A stretch of 64,000 nt of DNA from Tipula vernalis (Eukaryota > Arthropoda > Insecta > Diptera > Tipulidae). The position numbers and the translations under genes were made by a program. Positions 1 through 12,592 of this stretch are shown in pieces (the stretch's first letter is position 1; each line of letters opens with the position of its first letter). The DNA lies in NCBI GenBank assembly GCA_958295665.1, contig OY282560.1, positions 262,804,641-262,868,640 on the forward strand, written 5' to 3'. Below the pieces are notes generated by a model. It searched no databases. It saw nothing but the letters and a program-made list of their open reading frames with translations, and had not been told where the DNA came from.

Positions 1-3000
1 GATGGTAAATTTGCATAACTTACAGTTATTTAATTTAAGTTGTTCAATGTAAATTGAATAATACACTAAATGTAATATTGCTTACTAAGGGTAGTAAACC
101 CCATGACAACTTTCTGAAAATTTGCACATACATTGCTAATCCGATATGCTAACGAAAAAACATTACGAGATCGATGGTAAGTTTGCATAACTTACAGTTA
201 TTTAATTTAAGATGTTCAATGTAAATTGAATAATACACTAAATGTAATATTGCTTACTAAGGGTAGTAAACCCCATGACAACTTTCTGAAAATTTGCATG
301 TACATTGGTAATCTGATAAGCTAATCAAAAAACATTACGAGATCGATGGTAAATTTGCATAACTTACAGTTATTTAATTTAAGTTGTTCAATGTAAATTG
401 AATAATACACTAAATGTAATATTGCTTACTAAGGGTAGTAAACCCCATGACAACTTTCTGAAAATTTGCATGGACATTGTTAATCTGATATGCTAACCAA
501 AATACATTACGAGATCCATAATAAATTTGCATAACTTACAGTTATTTAATTTAAGATGTTCAATGTAAATTGAATAATACACTAAATGTAATATTGCTTA
601 CTAAGGGTAGTAAACCCCATGACAACTTTCTGAAAATTTGCATGGACATTGTTAATCTGATATGCTAATCAAAAAACATTACGAGATCGATGGTAAATTT
701 GCATAACTTACAGTTATTTAATTTAAGATGTTCAATGTAAATTGAATAATACACTAAATGTAATATTGCTTACTAAGGGTAGTAAACCCCATGACAACTT
801 TCTGAAAATTTGCATGTACATTGGTAATCTGATATGCTAATCAAAAAACATTACGAGATCGATGATAAATTTGCATAACTTACAGTTATTTAATTTAAGT
901 TGTTCAATGTAAATTGAATAATACACTAAATGTAATATTGCTTACTAAGGGTAGTAAACCCCATGACAACTTTCTGAAAATTTGCATGTACATTGGTAAT
1001 CTGATATGCTAATCAAAAAACATTACGAGATCGATGGTAAATTTGCATAACTTACAGTTATATAATTTAAGTTGTTCAATGTAAATTGAATAATACACTA
1101 AATGTAATATTGCTTACTAAGGGTAGTAAACCCCATGACAACTTTCTGAAAATTTGCATGTACATTGGTAATTTGATATGCTAATCAAAAAACATTACGA
1201 GATCGATGGTAAATTTGCATAACTTACAGTTATTTAATTTAAGATGTTCAATGTAAATTGAATAATATACTAAATGTAATATTGCTTACTAAGGGTAGTA
1301 AACCCCATGACAACTTTCTGAAAATTTGCATGGACATTGTTAATCTGATATGCTAACCAAAATACATTACGAGATCCATGGTAAATTTGCATAACTTACA
1401 GTTATTTAATTTAAGTTGTTCAATGTAAATTGAATAATACACTAAATGTAATATTGCTTACTAAGGGTAGTAAACCCCATGACAACTTTCTGAAAATTTG
1501 CATGGACATTGTTAATCTGATATGCTAACCAAAATACATTACGAGATCCATAATAAATTTGCATAACTTACAGTTATTTAATTTAAGATGTTCAATGTAA
1601 ATTGAATAATATACTAAATGTAATATTGCTTACTAAGGGTAGTAAACCCCATGACAACTTTCTGAAAATTTGCACATACATTGCTAATCCGATATGCTAA
1701 CGAAAAAACATTACGAGATCGATGGTAAGTTTGCATAACTTACAGTTATTTAATTTAAGATGTTCAATGTAAATTGAATAATACACTAAATGTAATATTG
1801 CTTACTAAGGGTAGTAAACCCCATGACAACTTTCTGAAAATTTGCATGTACATTGGTAATCTGATAAGCTAATCAAAAAACATTACGAGATCGATGGTAA
1901 ATTTGCATAACTTACAGTTATTTAATTTAAGTTGTTCAATGTAAATTGAATAATACACTAAATGTAATATTGCTTACTAAGGGTAGTAAACCCCATGACA
2001 ACTTTCTGAAAATTTGCATGGACATTGTTAATCTGATATGCTAACCAAAATACATTACGAGATCCATAATAAATTTGCATAACTTACAGTTATTTAATTT
2101 AAGATGTTCAATGTAAATTGAATAATACACTAAATGTAATATTGCTTACTAAGGGTAGTAAACCCCATGACAACTTTCTGAAAATTTGCATGTACATTGG
2201 TAATCTGATATGCTAACGAAAAAACATTACGAGATCGATGGTAAATTTGCATAACTTACAGTTATTTAATTTAAGATGTTCAATGTAAATTGAATAATAT
2301 ACTAAATGTAATATTGCTTACTAAGGGTAGTAAACCCCATGACAACTTTCTGAAAATTTGCATGTACATTGGTAATCTGATAAGTTAATCAAAAAACATT
2401 ACGAGATCGATGGTAAATTTGCATAACTTACAGTTATTTAATTTAAGTTGTTCAATGTAAATTGAATAATACACTAAATGTAATATTGCTTACTAAGGGT
2501 AGTAAACCCCATGACAACTTTCTGAAAATTTGCACATACATTGCTAATCCGATATGCTAACGAAAAAACATTACGAGATCGATGGTAAATTTGCATAACT
2601 TACAGTTATTTAATTTAAGATGTTCAATGTAAATTGAATAATATACTAAATGTAATATTGCTTACTAAGGGTAGTAAACCCCATGACAACTTTCTGAAAA
2701 TTTGCACATACATTGCTAATCCGATATGCTAACGAAAAAACATTACGAGATCGATGGTAAGTTTGCATAACTTACAGTTATTTAATTTAAGATGTTCAAT
2801 GTAAATTGAATAATACACTAAATGTAATATTGCTTACTAAGGGTAGTAAACCCCATGACAACTTTCTGAAAATTTGCATGTACATTGGTAATCTGATAAG
2901 CTAATCAAAAAACATTACGAGATCGATGGTAAATTTGCATAACTTACAGTTATTTAATTTAAGTTGTTCAATGTAAATTGAATAATACACTAAATGTAAT

Positions 3001-4672
3001 ATTGCTTACTAAGGGTAGTAAACCCCATGACAACTTTCTGAAAATTTGCATGGACATTGTTAATCTGATATGCTAACCAAAATACATTACGAGATCCATA
3101 ATAAATTTGCATAACTTACAGTTATTTAATTTAAGATGTTCAATGTAAATTGAATAATACACTAAATGTAATATTGCTTACTAAGGGTAGTAAACCCCAT
3201 GACAACTTTCTGAAAATTTGCATGGACATTGGTAATCTGATATGCTAATCAAAAAACATTACGAGATCGATGGTAAATTTGCATAACTTACAGTTATTTA
3301 ATTTAAGATGTTCAATGTAAATTGAATAATACACTAAATGTAATATTGCTTACTAAGGGTAGTAAACCCCATGACAACTTTCTGAAAATTTGCATGTACA
3401 TTGGTAATCTGATATGCTAATCAAAAAACATTACGAGATCGATGATAAATTTGCATAACTTACAGTTATTTAATTTAAGTTGTTCAATGTAAATTGAATA
3501 ATATACTAAATGTAATATTGCTTACTAAGGGTAGTAAACCCCATGACAACTTTCTGAAAATTTGCATGTACATTGGTAATCTGATATGCTAATCAAAAAA
3601 CATTACGAGATCGATGGTAAATTTGCATAACTTACAGTTATATAATTTAAGTTGTTCAATGTAAATTGAATAATACACTAAATGTAATATTGCTTACTAA
3701 GGGTAGTAAACCCCATGACAACTTTCTGAAAATTTGCATGTACATTGGTAATTTGATATGCTAATCAAAAAACATTACGAGATCGATGGTAAATTTGCAT
3801 AACTTACAGTTATTTAATTTAAGATGTTCAATGTAAATTGAATAATATACTAAATGTAATATTGCTTACTAAGGGTAGTAAACCCCATGACAACTTTCTG
3901 AAAATTTGCACATACATTGCTAATCCGATATGCTAACGAAAAAACATTACGAGATCGATTGTAAATTTGCATAACTTACAGTTATTTAATTTAAGATGTT
4001 CAATGTAAATTGAATAATATACTAAATGTAATATTGCTTACTAAGGGTAGTAAACCCCATGACAACTTTCTGAAAATTTGCACATACATTGCTAATCCGA
4101 TATGCTAACGAAAAAACATTACGAGATCGATGGTAAATTTGCATAACTTACAGTTATTTAATTTAAGATGTTCAATGTAAATTGAATAATACACTAAATG
4201 TAATATTGCTTACTAAGGGTAGTAAACCCCATGACAACTTTCTGAAAATTTGCATGTACATTGGTAATCTGATATGCTAATCAAAAAACATTACGAGATC
4301 GATGGTAAATTTGCATAACTTACAGTTATTTAATTTAAGATGTTCAATGTAAATTGAATAATACACTAAATGTAATATTGCTTACTAAGGGTAGTAAACC
4401 TCATGACAACTTTCTGAAAATTTGCATGTACATTGGTAATCTGATATGCTAATCAAAAAACATTACAAGATCGATGGTAAATTTGCATAACTTACAGTTA
4501 TATAATTTAAGTTGTTCAATGTAAATTGAATAATACACTAAATGTAATATTGCTTACTAAGGGTAGTAAATCTCATGACAACTTTTTGAAAATTTGCACA
4601 TACATAGCTAATCCGATATGCTAACCAAAAAATATTACGAGATCGATGGTAAATTCGCATAATTTACAGTTA
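1..4672. repeat. 172-bp tandem satellite array, 27 full copies plus a partial copy
   Basis: Units start with GATGGTAAATTTGCATAAC-like sequence at 1, 173, 345 and then every 172 bp without drift to 4645. The last partial unit fades at about 4672, where sequence after ACAGTTATTT no longer matches. The array enters from the left window edge, so its true start is unseen. The central part of each unit (ATACTAAATGTAATATTGCT through CTGAAAATTTGCA) is nearly invariant until the last two copies. Most variation lies in the final ~40 bp, where three main forms occur: CACATACATTGCTAATCC, CATGTACATTGGTAATCTG and CATGGACATTGTTAATCTG. The unit is close to nucleosome length, as for many insect satellites. 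No ORF or known family was recognised. Confidence 0.97.
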
Positions 4673-5547
4673 TTTTTATGATATTCAACTAAAATTAGTT
4701 ATTTTCTCTTGACGTATCCCAGTGTAAAATCCAAAAGAATTTTTTAAAAATTTTCACAAATAATGTTGAACTCATTGACAAACGGTAAATTATGATATTA
4801 TGATATTAATGCTTAACATATAATTTTATATTTCGATCCTACCGGTAAATTATGATTTCTAGTTTTAATACTAAATTTCCAAAGTTTAATAGATTTTCCT
4901 GAGTTTTGCAGAGATATAACTGAATTTAAACTTCTAATTTTATAATTGGCTTGTAGTTTAATAAATCAATATACATTTTAGTTTATACTAAATAGTCCTT
5001 CTATTTTATTTAAACAAGTAAATTTAATATTTTATGACGAGATTATTTAGAAAAATGTAAAATAAAAGTTTTTAAAAATTATCAATATTAAAGTTTAAAT
5101 TTGCAAAATTAATATTTATTCTTGATGAAATACCCCTGAAGGTATGCATTTGAGTAGCTACTGCCGCCATTTTTATTTAGTAAAAATTAGTAAAATCTTC
5201 ATTCGCGTAGTTATTTTAAGTCAGAAAGTTTTTTTTTGTGTTTTTATGGATTTGTTTGTTCTAATTTAACGATTAAATTAAACCAAAAACTTAAGTGAAT
5301 TAAAAATAGATTGTTGGCCAGAATTTGGTCATAGAAGAAAAAAAAAACAAAATCACGTTAAGATTATCTGGTTTTATTTTTGTAATTCGTGAAAATGAAC
5401 ATCCCCAAATAACGGGATTAACAATTGTAAAAATTTTAAATAATAAACAATAATGTGGTAATAAGTCTATTTAAATTATAAGAAAAATAAAATTCATCTA
5501 ATTCATGTGGCTAAATAAAAATAAAAAATAACGTAATTATAATTATA
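4673..5547. other. AT-rich stretch with no recognised gene
   Basis: This lies between the satellite and the left inverted end of the mariner-type element. It is strongly A/T-rich with short A and T runs. No ORF with recognisable motifs, RNA gene or repeat boundary could be supported. Confidence 0.5.
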
Positions 5548-5574
5548 ACGTATGAGGAATAAAATATGGACAAA
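5548..5574 (+). repeat. Left terminal inverted repeat of the mariner-type element
   Basis: These 27 bp are the exact reverse complement of 8560-8586. A TA dinucleotide lies immediately outside. Confidence 0.92.
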
Positions 5575-5645
5575 TAATAAAAAGAAAAAAAAATTATTTA
5601 CTAATAAAATAATTTGGTTTCATAATTTATTTAAAACTTTAATTC

Positions 5646-8431
5646 TTAGATAAAATTTACAGAAAAATTTTCGTCCCATATCGATTGGCTTTCCTGATCA
5701 TTTTTTGCACTTTTTTCATTGCCGCCTGCGTCCCTGATGTATTGATCTTCTTTAATTTTTTTTACCTTTCTAAACAAAGAATCAACATTTTTGGCACGAT
5801 ATCCGTTGCTGTGTACCTTTCTTTTCAAATTTGCCCAAAAGTTTCAATTGGCCTTAGTTGTAGAACATTGTTACGGCCAGCCTAATTCTTCTAAATTCAA
5901 CTAACAAAAAAAAATAAAAAATTAAAAAAAAATTAAATTTTGAATTTAATCAGCAATAAAATTATGCGTCGATGATAGTATATGTCAGCCTGTAAAACGA
6001 TTAAATAATCAGTATATAATGTATATACTAGAATGGTATTCATATATTTTTTTTATTAGTCGATGAACTTATTGTTTTGTTGTAATTATACCACTCAGAT
6101 TTACCACGATTTCTATCTTGGCAACGCAATTTTGTTGTTTTTTTGGCTAGTAAATGTTAATAAATACACCGTATGTATATAAATAGTATATAAGGTAGAT
6201 GAAGATGCATATACTCGTTACCCCTAATTGTTTTTTCAATTGATCAATATACAAAAATAGGAATGTCGTTTATGTAGCAATTATATACAACGTATAGGCA
6301 TGTTGTGTACATAAGCACGAGTACGAACTCAAACAGCCAAACAAACAAAAACAAAAACACAAAAAAAACAAGTATTGGTAATTCTGGAACATACGAAATT
6401 TAAGCTATTTAAATTACAGATTACATATATATTGAAACCATTTCGTGAGACAAGCTTGAGTATAAAACTTTAAAATATATCAAAAATTTATTAATTGTGG
6501 TAAAGAAAGATTTGACTATTTTGTTTACATACACAACGTAATTAGAATAAATAGTTGTGCCTTAGAGTGCATAGTGCTATACTAACGGAGTGATGTATAA
6601 TTTCTTGTAAGTTCCTTTGAGTTAATGATTAAGTTGCAAACATTTTTTTTATTAGCTTTTTATTCTGCAATTGTACAGATATTTCTGGAGGAATTCTATA
6701 AGATGAGATTGTAATATAGCTAAAGAGCCGCTGCATTAGCGTTCAGCGTGGCCTCACTCATTCATAAAAATACAGTTGAGTGATTTTTGGTTGCTTAATT
6801 CGTTGAGGATTGTATTTGCTTTTAAATAACAACCGTACCGAATGGAAAATTAATTCTACTTCCACCTTGAACGGGACTCCGGAAAGTGTCAGTGTCGCGC
6901 TCCATCAACTAATATTTTTTAAATTTTTTTAATCAATTTGAATAATGTTTTTGAGAAAATTGGAAAGTGCAATAGTGGTGATCAAAAAAATATATTTTTT
7001 TTGTTTAAATAGTGTTAAGTTTACCCATCGAAATCTATGGTATATACGTATATGTAATAGTGTTCAGTTCACAATTCTAAGTTCTCTGAGTTATCTTTTG
7101 TAATACTGGAGAATTAAAGACAAAGTTTGTGAGGAGCAGTTCAGTTATAAATTTAATTTTCAGCTTCCATAGATGCGGAAGGTACCCTTTGGCGGTCTTT
7201 TGGTAAGTCTCTTTATATATCATTTTAGTCACGGTTTGTGCCCAAGTGGAATGCGCCAAGCATAATTTTGTGCTAGTTTTTTTTGAGTTTTTTCTATACA
7301 TTTTTATTTTGTTGAATATCCGCGTATATTATACAGATATTTTGCTTTGGGTAATCATTTTTTTTTTTTTTGGAAACTTGTTGTACAAATATTGGATTTA
7401 TTTTTTTAAATAAATGCTTTAAATAAGATGGAACATTAAGCGTTTAATTGATGATGATGTTGGATAGTGGAAGTTTGGAGGAGTATGTGCCTTAGTAGAT
7501 TTTTTACATTGTATGTAGTAATTCGTTTGGCGGCGAAGAACTTCCCGTGTCGACTGAATCACATCCAAAATAAAATGCGTGTTAGCCGCCAAATAGGTCA
7601 GTTACAACATTTGGTGGATTGCAGTCTTTGGTGATAAATTCGATTCTGCGCTGACGTAAATCAGACAACATTGCATTGCCGTAATGTGAGGATGCCAAAT
7701 CAGGCCAAAAAATCGATTTATCATTATTATGATATTTGTCTATAAATTTCTGAAGCACAGGTAACATTTCTTTGTGTATGTTTGAGCATTAACCCGCCAG
7801 ACCACTTTTGAAAAAAACTGGGTCGCTGATCTGCTCGCTAAATGCCAACCACAACATAACTTCACCTGAAAAACTTGGTCTGATGAATAAACTTCTCCTT
7901 TTCTAGAACTTTGTGTTCGAGAAACTCATAGTAGTATTTTGGCTGCGATTCATTGCCGTCAACAGTGAAATAAGTTTCATCATCCATCACACATTTTTAA
8001 GCTGAAGAAGCGGCAAAATATGTCTGGGAAAGCACTCTTAATCTAGACTTGATTGTAGCTAATTGTTTGGCTGTAGTTGCTGGTGCCGACTTTTTCGATT
8101 TCAGTTGTATATTCATACTTTGTAAATATTTGTAGACAGTTTTTGGGTCAACTTAATATTTTTTACTCGGCTGCCCGTACAATTTTGCAGTTCGACCCCT
8201 TTTCACCTTTCAATTTCATTTGAACTTTGCTATCTTGTAGTTGATATTTTTTACCAGAGCCGGTTTTTTCCACAGGTTCGTAATTCTCAAACAGTTTAAT
8301 TGTTTTATGGATAAACGATTTTTTGAATCCAAGATCCTTGAAGTAATGAAAAATCCCGTTCTTTGTTTGTCCGGGTTTTCCTGACAAAGTTTACAAATTA
8401 ATTTGCGCCGTTCTACTTCTAGCAACGACAT
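5646..8431 (-). pseudogene. Transposase pseudogene, Tc1/mariner superfamily, DD37E type
   Basis: The frame opens with MSLLEVERRKLICKLCQENP at 8431, an N-terminal helix-turn-helix region. It shifts frame near 8360 and continues as GIFHYFKDLGFKKSFIHKT and on. The first catalytic Asp is in the MDDETYF motif (about 7980) and the second in FWPDLASSHY (about 7700). The frame is then cut by the insert at 5869-7606. Beyond it, CNPPN is followed by LQLRPIE (5850-5868), which carries the third acidic residue. With the insert and one target copy ignored, 37 residues separate the second Asp from this Glu, the DD37E spacing known from mosquito ITm elements. The C-terminal part runs to about 5646 with further stops. 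The class call is firm; the DD37E subtype rests on one count. Confidence 0.85.
5869..7606. mobile_element. Probable solo LTR inserted in the transposase pseudogene
   Basis: The insert begins TGTTACGGCCAGCC and ends CAGTTACA. It is flanked by the 4-bp duplication ACAT (5865-5868 and 7607-7610). TG...CA ends with a short inverted TGT/ACA and a 4-bp target duplication are typical of LTR retrotransposons. No gag, pol or second LTR is visible inside, so a solo LTR left by LTR-LTR recombination is the simplest reading. At 1738 bp it is long but within the range of Ulysses/Osvaldo-like gypsy LTRs. A non-autonomous LTR element is the alternative. Confidence 0.65.
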
Positions 8432-8559
8432 TTTTGTAACTGATTGTAGAATGACGCAGTTGTTATGTATATTTTATAAAATATAGGGGAATCACCTTAT
8501 TTAAAAAAAGGAAATTTTTATTTTTGGTTGTACAATACAAATACAGACGCATTTTACAT

Positions 8560-8586
8560 TTTGTCCATATTTTATTCCTCATACGT
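8560..8586 (-). repeat. Right terminal inverted repeat of the mariner-type element
   Basis: Exact reverse complement of 5548-5574, followed by TA at 8587-8588. The transposase start codon lies about 130 bp inside this end. Confidence 0.92.
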
Positions 8587-8587
8587 T

Positions 8588-9419
8588 AAAACTCATAATA
8601 ATTATTATCTTAATCATAATATATTTCTGTGCGAATGTTGGACAATAAAATAAAATTATAACGAACAAAGACAAAAAGCAAAAAAAATTTCGTAGTGTTG
8701 TGAAATTTATGAATGAACAAAATAAAATTGATTTTGATTGTCAATGAAAATGGACTATTAGTGCGTCGCAAATGTTAAATAAAATCTGGTGGAAGAGTGT
8801 AGTGCTTAAGTGTCGAAAGAAAAACAAAACCAAAAATTGAAAGATTACTTAAAGTTGTAGTGAAAATAGCATTAAAACAAAATAAGTGTTATTCTTTCAT
8901 TCGAAATTTGTAGAAAGAAAAATTTAAAATACCGGTGATAAACTTAACGGTAAAAGCTCTAAACTGTTAATGGACTGTGCTTGCAGTGGAAGTGTGTATA
9001 AACAATAGTAAAGAACGAAAATTCTACGGTTATTCGAAACGAATACAGAACAACAGTACGTGTTTTTGGTACGCTACAATCTACATCACCCGTTGCATTT
9101 GATTTTATTTTTCTTTATTTCCGGTTTGAGATTTAATCTAAAGATGAGATGTAATTACGACGCTGTGTCTTAGAAATGTGAGGTTAGTACAGCTTGTGCT
9201 TTCTGTTTGGTGAGTATTCTCCTTCTGCTTTAACACTTTAACCATTTTATGGGTTGAGTATAATTTTTTTTTTTGGTTATTCCTGTCTGCACCATCCTAT
9301 TATTTTCTTCTTGTTTTATGCGGTCCAACCAGATTTACGCATCCTCCACGACCACCCGCCCCAGCCCTGAGCTTTAGCCGTGCTTAAATGACCGCAGTGG
9401 AGGCTCTGCGCAAATAAAG
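8588..9419. other. AT-rich stretch with no recognised gene
   Basis: This lies between the mariner-type element and the first gypsy fragment. It may include decayed 5' parts of that gypsy element, but no LTR or gag motif could be identified. Confidence 0.4.
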
Positions 9420-9972
9420 ACAAATTCAGTTACGGCAGATATACTGGTAAGCAATGAGTTGATCCTTGGCATCCCGCATAATCTGGCCCCACCATAACAA
9501 GTTCCATCCATAAGCAAAATAACTATGCGAATACCTGTTGGTAAGCAAGAGGGCGATGTCTACATTAAACGAATCCACATACATGAACTTCTCATTATAC
9601 CTGAAGATATATATAAAGCGATAAATTGGTATGCTTTAGTTAAATGTGTTAATTGGTCAAATAAAGAACAAACATGTTTTATTGAACAACCTATAGAAGT
9701 TGAAAGGGTACAAGATAATTTCTAAGCTTTTTCGCACATATTATTTGAACTCAGAAGATACCTAAGCCATACATAAGTTACGTAAATAGTATGAAAATAT
9801 ATTTTTCAAAGAAACACATCAACTGACCTTTACCAATGAAATCAAGCATGATATCAATTTTTACAATGAAAATCTGTTTTTACGAAAAGTTACAAGTATC
9901 TGTATATCCACAAGGAAGATGTACATAAACAGATTGCTAAAATGTTGGATCAGGGCATAATTAGACCAAGTT
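9420..9972 (+). pseudogene. Ty3/gypsy relic, piece 1 of 3 (between protease and RT)
   Basis: The open stretch at 9525-9725 begins MRIPVGKQEGDVYIKRIHIH and ends with FIEQPIEVE. This matches the pre-RT region of 17.6/297-like gypsy Pol proteins. After a decayed gap, 9880-9972 reads YLYIHKEDVHKQIAKMLDQG and then IIRPS, the start of the gypsy RT domain (family knowledge). Frameshifts and stops are frequent, so it is dead. It is cut at 9972 by the 9973-12170 insertion and continues at 12171 after the AAGTT duplication. Confidence 0.8.
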
Positions 9973-12170
9973 TGTAGCGGTTCATCCAATAAACCACTAC
10001 AAACTTTGCGGAGCACATTCCACATCTAATGCGTATTGGGTAGACTTCCCCTTTCTTTGGCTGGTCCAATCGCAGCACGACGAACATGTACCAACAAACA
10101 CAAAACAAAATAAACTTTATTCTTTTTTCTCATCAGTCTCCTCTCGGATTTTGTGCTGAGCGCACGCGCTCGTCTAATCAAAAATAAAAACAGATAAAAT
10201 ACGGTGGTGCAAAAAATAAATAAATGTTTATAAATAAAAATAACAAATATTATATATATAAAAATAAGAAGTGATCTTTTGGCAACCGAGAGGACAGATT
10301 ATTCTTTGTAGAAGGCAACAAAAAATTTAAAAAGGCCAACAAATTCGAATCCACCGATTAGACTACCAACTGAAAATTGGGCGAGAAGTGATGAAGAAAA
10401 AGCCAATGCTTTTGCTGCTCATCTAACAACAGTATTCGTCCCACACGAAGAATAAGCAAATGGATGATGGTTTATCCTACAAACCTATAAAGTATAACTG
10501 GAAGATAGTTAAGAATACAATTAAAACTTGCAATAAGCCTGAAAAATGCACCAGGACATGATCTCATTACTGAAAAAATGATAAGGGAATTGCCAGATAA
10601 ATGCATAAAACTAATAACATTTGTATTCAATGCGATCATGCGAACAAGTTATATTCCTCAAAAATGGAAGATATCTTTGATCACAGTGATACATAAGCCA
10701 GGGAAAAATTAAACGCAAATCTCATCATATCGTCCAATAAACATGCTGCCCACAATCTCAAAGCTATTTGAAAAATTGTTATTAACGAATTTGAAATCAA
10801 TATTAGAAGAACGGCGCGTTATTCCAGACCATCAATTTGAATTCCGAAACCAACATGGTACTATAGAGCAAGTACACAGAATTGTAAATTCAATCAAAAT
10901 TACCTTCGAGGAAAAGAAATATTGTGCTGCTGCCTTTTTTGATAACGCCCAAGCTTTTGATAATGTTTGGCACGATGGACTAATTTACAAAATTAAAGAG
11001 CATCTACCGAAGAAATTTCACTCAATTTTGGGAAATTATCTTCTTCAAAGGGAATACATGGTCAAACAAAACAGCGCAACTACTTGCTTAAATGATAATA
11101 ATATAGGTGTCCCGCAAGGCAGCGTTCTAGGACCAATATTATACTTGTTGTACACAGCTGATATACCTGTAACCAACAAAGTATTAATATCAACAATTGC
11201 CGATGACACGGCCCTCCTGGTGACTCACACTAATCCTGAAATTGACTCAAAGGAATTACAGAATCATTTAAACAAATGATGTCAACATGTCACATTCACG
11301 CTGAACAAACGCACCTGCCCACCAGTGAAATTAAACGATAAAAATATTCCTCAACAAACGAAGGTAAAATACTTAGGTTTGCATCTGGATAGAAGATTAA
11401 CGTGGAAAAATCATATTGAAATAAAGTGCAACCAAATAAAAATTACATTTTCCAAAATGTATTGGCTGATAGGAAGAAAATCTTAGTTGTCATTAGCCAA
11501 TAAAGTTCTACTTTACAAAGCGATAATCAAGCCCATACGGACATATGGTATTCAGTTATGGGGATCCACCAGCGCTTCAAACAGAGAACTCCTACACCGA
11601 ACCCAAGCGAAAATACTTCGCAGTATTACCAATGCTCCTTGGTACATTCGAAATAGTATTATACATGACGACCTTGGGATTAAAACCGTTAAAGAAACAA
11701 TTAAAGAATTCAGTTCGAAATATTATTAAAGACTAGAAGCACATCCCAACGAATTGGCAAGGAAAATACTAAAACAGCCGCGATTTAGGCGACTGAGAAG
11801 AGCAGATCCACTCGAACTGATGAACCTGTGAACCTGTAAATTTACTAAATGATTATGTTATACTTATAAGTATAATCTAACTTAATTAAATTTTGAGGAC
11901 TAGCAATAAGTATTAACATTGGTTAAGACTTAAAATATGTAATAATTTTTAGCTTAAGATTTGATTACTTCCTGTGAGTTTCTTATGTATAGAAAGATTC
12001 AAGAATAAAGCCATTGGCAACATTTAAAAAATAAATAAAAATTTAATGAACAAACAATTTATAACAAATTAAAGCTAAATAAATTAATACTATTTTTAAA
12101 CATGAATAAATTACACAAACAAAATTAAGAAAAGTGGCGTGCATTTTTTTATCCTGTTAAATAATTTTAT
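9973..12170. mobile_element. 2.2-kb insertion in the gypsy relic, flanked by AAGTT
   Basis: AAGTT occurs at 9968-9972 and again at 12171-12175. Removing 9973-12175 restores the gypsy codons for RPS followed by SPW. The insert starts TGTAGCGGTTCATCC, which could be an LTR start, and holds a 5'-truncated Jockey-type element from about 10295. The sequence before about 10295 includes TGGCAACCGAGAGGAC near 10279, which resembles a primer-binding site; this is weak. The insert may therefore be a truncated LTR element with the Jockey element inside it, or a single rearranged insertion. Confidence 0.6.
10295..12040 (+). pseudogene. Jockey-clade non-LTR retrotransposon, 5'-truncated, reverse transcriptase pseudogene
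   Basis: The text around 10355-10440 reads PPIRLPTENWARSDEEKANA, the linker before the RT of Jockey/Juan elements. The main open stretch (10743-11279) gives MLPTISKLFEKLLLTNL, DHQFEFRNQHGTIEQVHRI, AFDNVWHDGL and GVPQGSVLGPILYLLYTADI in order. The catalytic box reads IADDTALL instead of FADD. After a stop at 11277, the RT thumb (KYLGLHLDRRLTWKNHI near 11370) and the C-terminal YKAIIKPIRTYGIQLWGS (11515) follow. AATAAA lies near 12003 and an A-rich tail near 12025. The endonuclease half is missing, the usual result of incomplete reverse transcription. Confidence 0.88.
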
Positions 12171-12592
12171 AAGTTATTCACCTTGGTTTTCACCGATTTG
12201 GATCGTCCCAAAAACCGCTAGTATGTAAGCTCAATAAGGAAACAGTAGACGACCGTTACCCACTTCCAAATATAACGGAGATCCTGGATAAGCTTGGGAA
12301 ATGTATGTATTTCACAACGCTTGGCTTGGCATCCGGATTCCACCAAATCGAGGTGAATCCTCGTGACATTCAAAAAACAGCATTTACAGTCGATAATGGA
12401 CACTACGAATATATTCGTATGCCATTCGAGCTGAAAAACGCACCATCCACATTACAAAGAGTGCTGGATAACGTTCTTAAGGATTTGCAAGGCACAAGTT
12501 ACCTTTGTCATTGTCTTTGTCACCTCTCTTCAAGAGCATATTAGTAATCTAAATCAAGTTTTTAATAAATTGGAACAAGCTAAATTGAAAGT
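12171..12592 (+). pseudogene. Ty3/gypsy relic, piece 2 of 3 (RT fingers and palm)
   Basis: The reading resumes with SPWFSPIWIVPK at 12175. After a small deletion and frameshift, TVDDRYPLPNITEILDKLGK follows, then FTTLGLASGFHQIEVNPRD. GLASGFHQ stands where gypsy RTs have DLxSGFHQ, so the first catalytic Asp is changed to Gly. IRMPFELKNAPSTLQRV follows, with Glu for Gly in PFGL. The YVDD box region is frameshifted. The piece ends at AAAGT (12588-12592) in the codons for LKV and continues at 21042. Confidence 0.88.

Larger units (their letters stand above)
5548..8586 (-). mobile_element. Tc1/mariner-superfamily element (DD37E-like), broken
   Basis: Exact inverted ends of 27 bp begin ACGTATGAGGAATAAAATAT at the left, with their reverse complement at the right. 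Each is flanked by TA (5546-5547 and 8587-8588), the target duplication of this superfamily. The transposase remnant runs on the minus strand from about 8431 to 5646. The element is 3039 bp, about twice the usual size, because a 1738-bp insert (5869-7606) sits in the coding region. Without it the element would be about 1.3 kb, normal for the group. It is inactive: the transposase has frameshifts as well as the insertion. Confidence 0.9.

Noticed and set aside
1..4672. CRISPR-like regular spacing of repeats
   Set aside because: Repeats are directly adjacent 172-bp monomers with no unique spacers, and the setting is eukaryotic. It is a satellite.
9973..10294. A defined 5' LTR plus primer-binding site (TGGCAACCGAGAGG)
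   Set aside because: The start TGTAGCGG fits, but no CA end is found next to the supposed primer site and no second copy exists, so it is mentioned only as a possibility.
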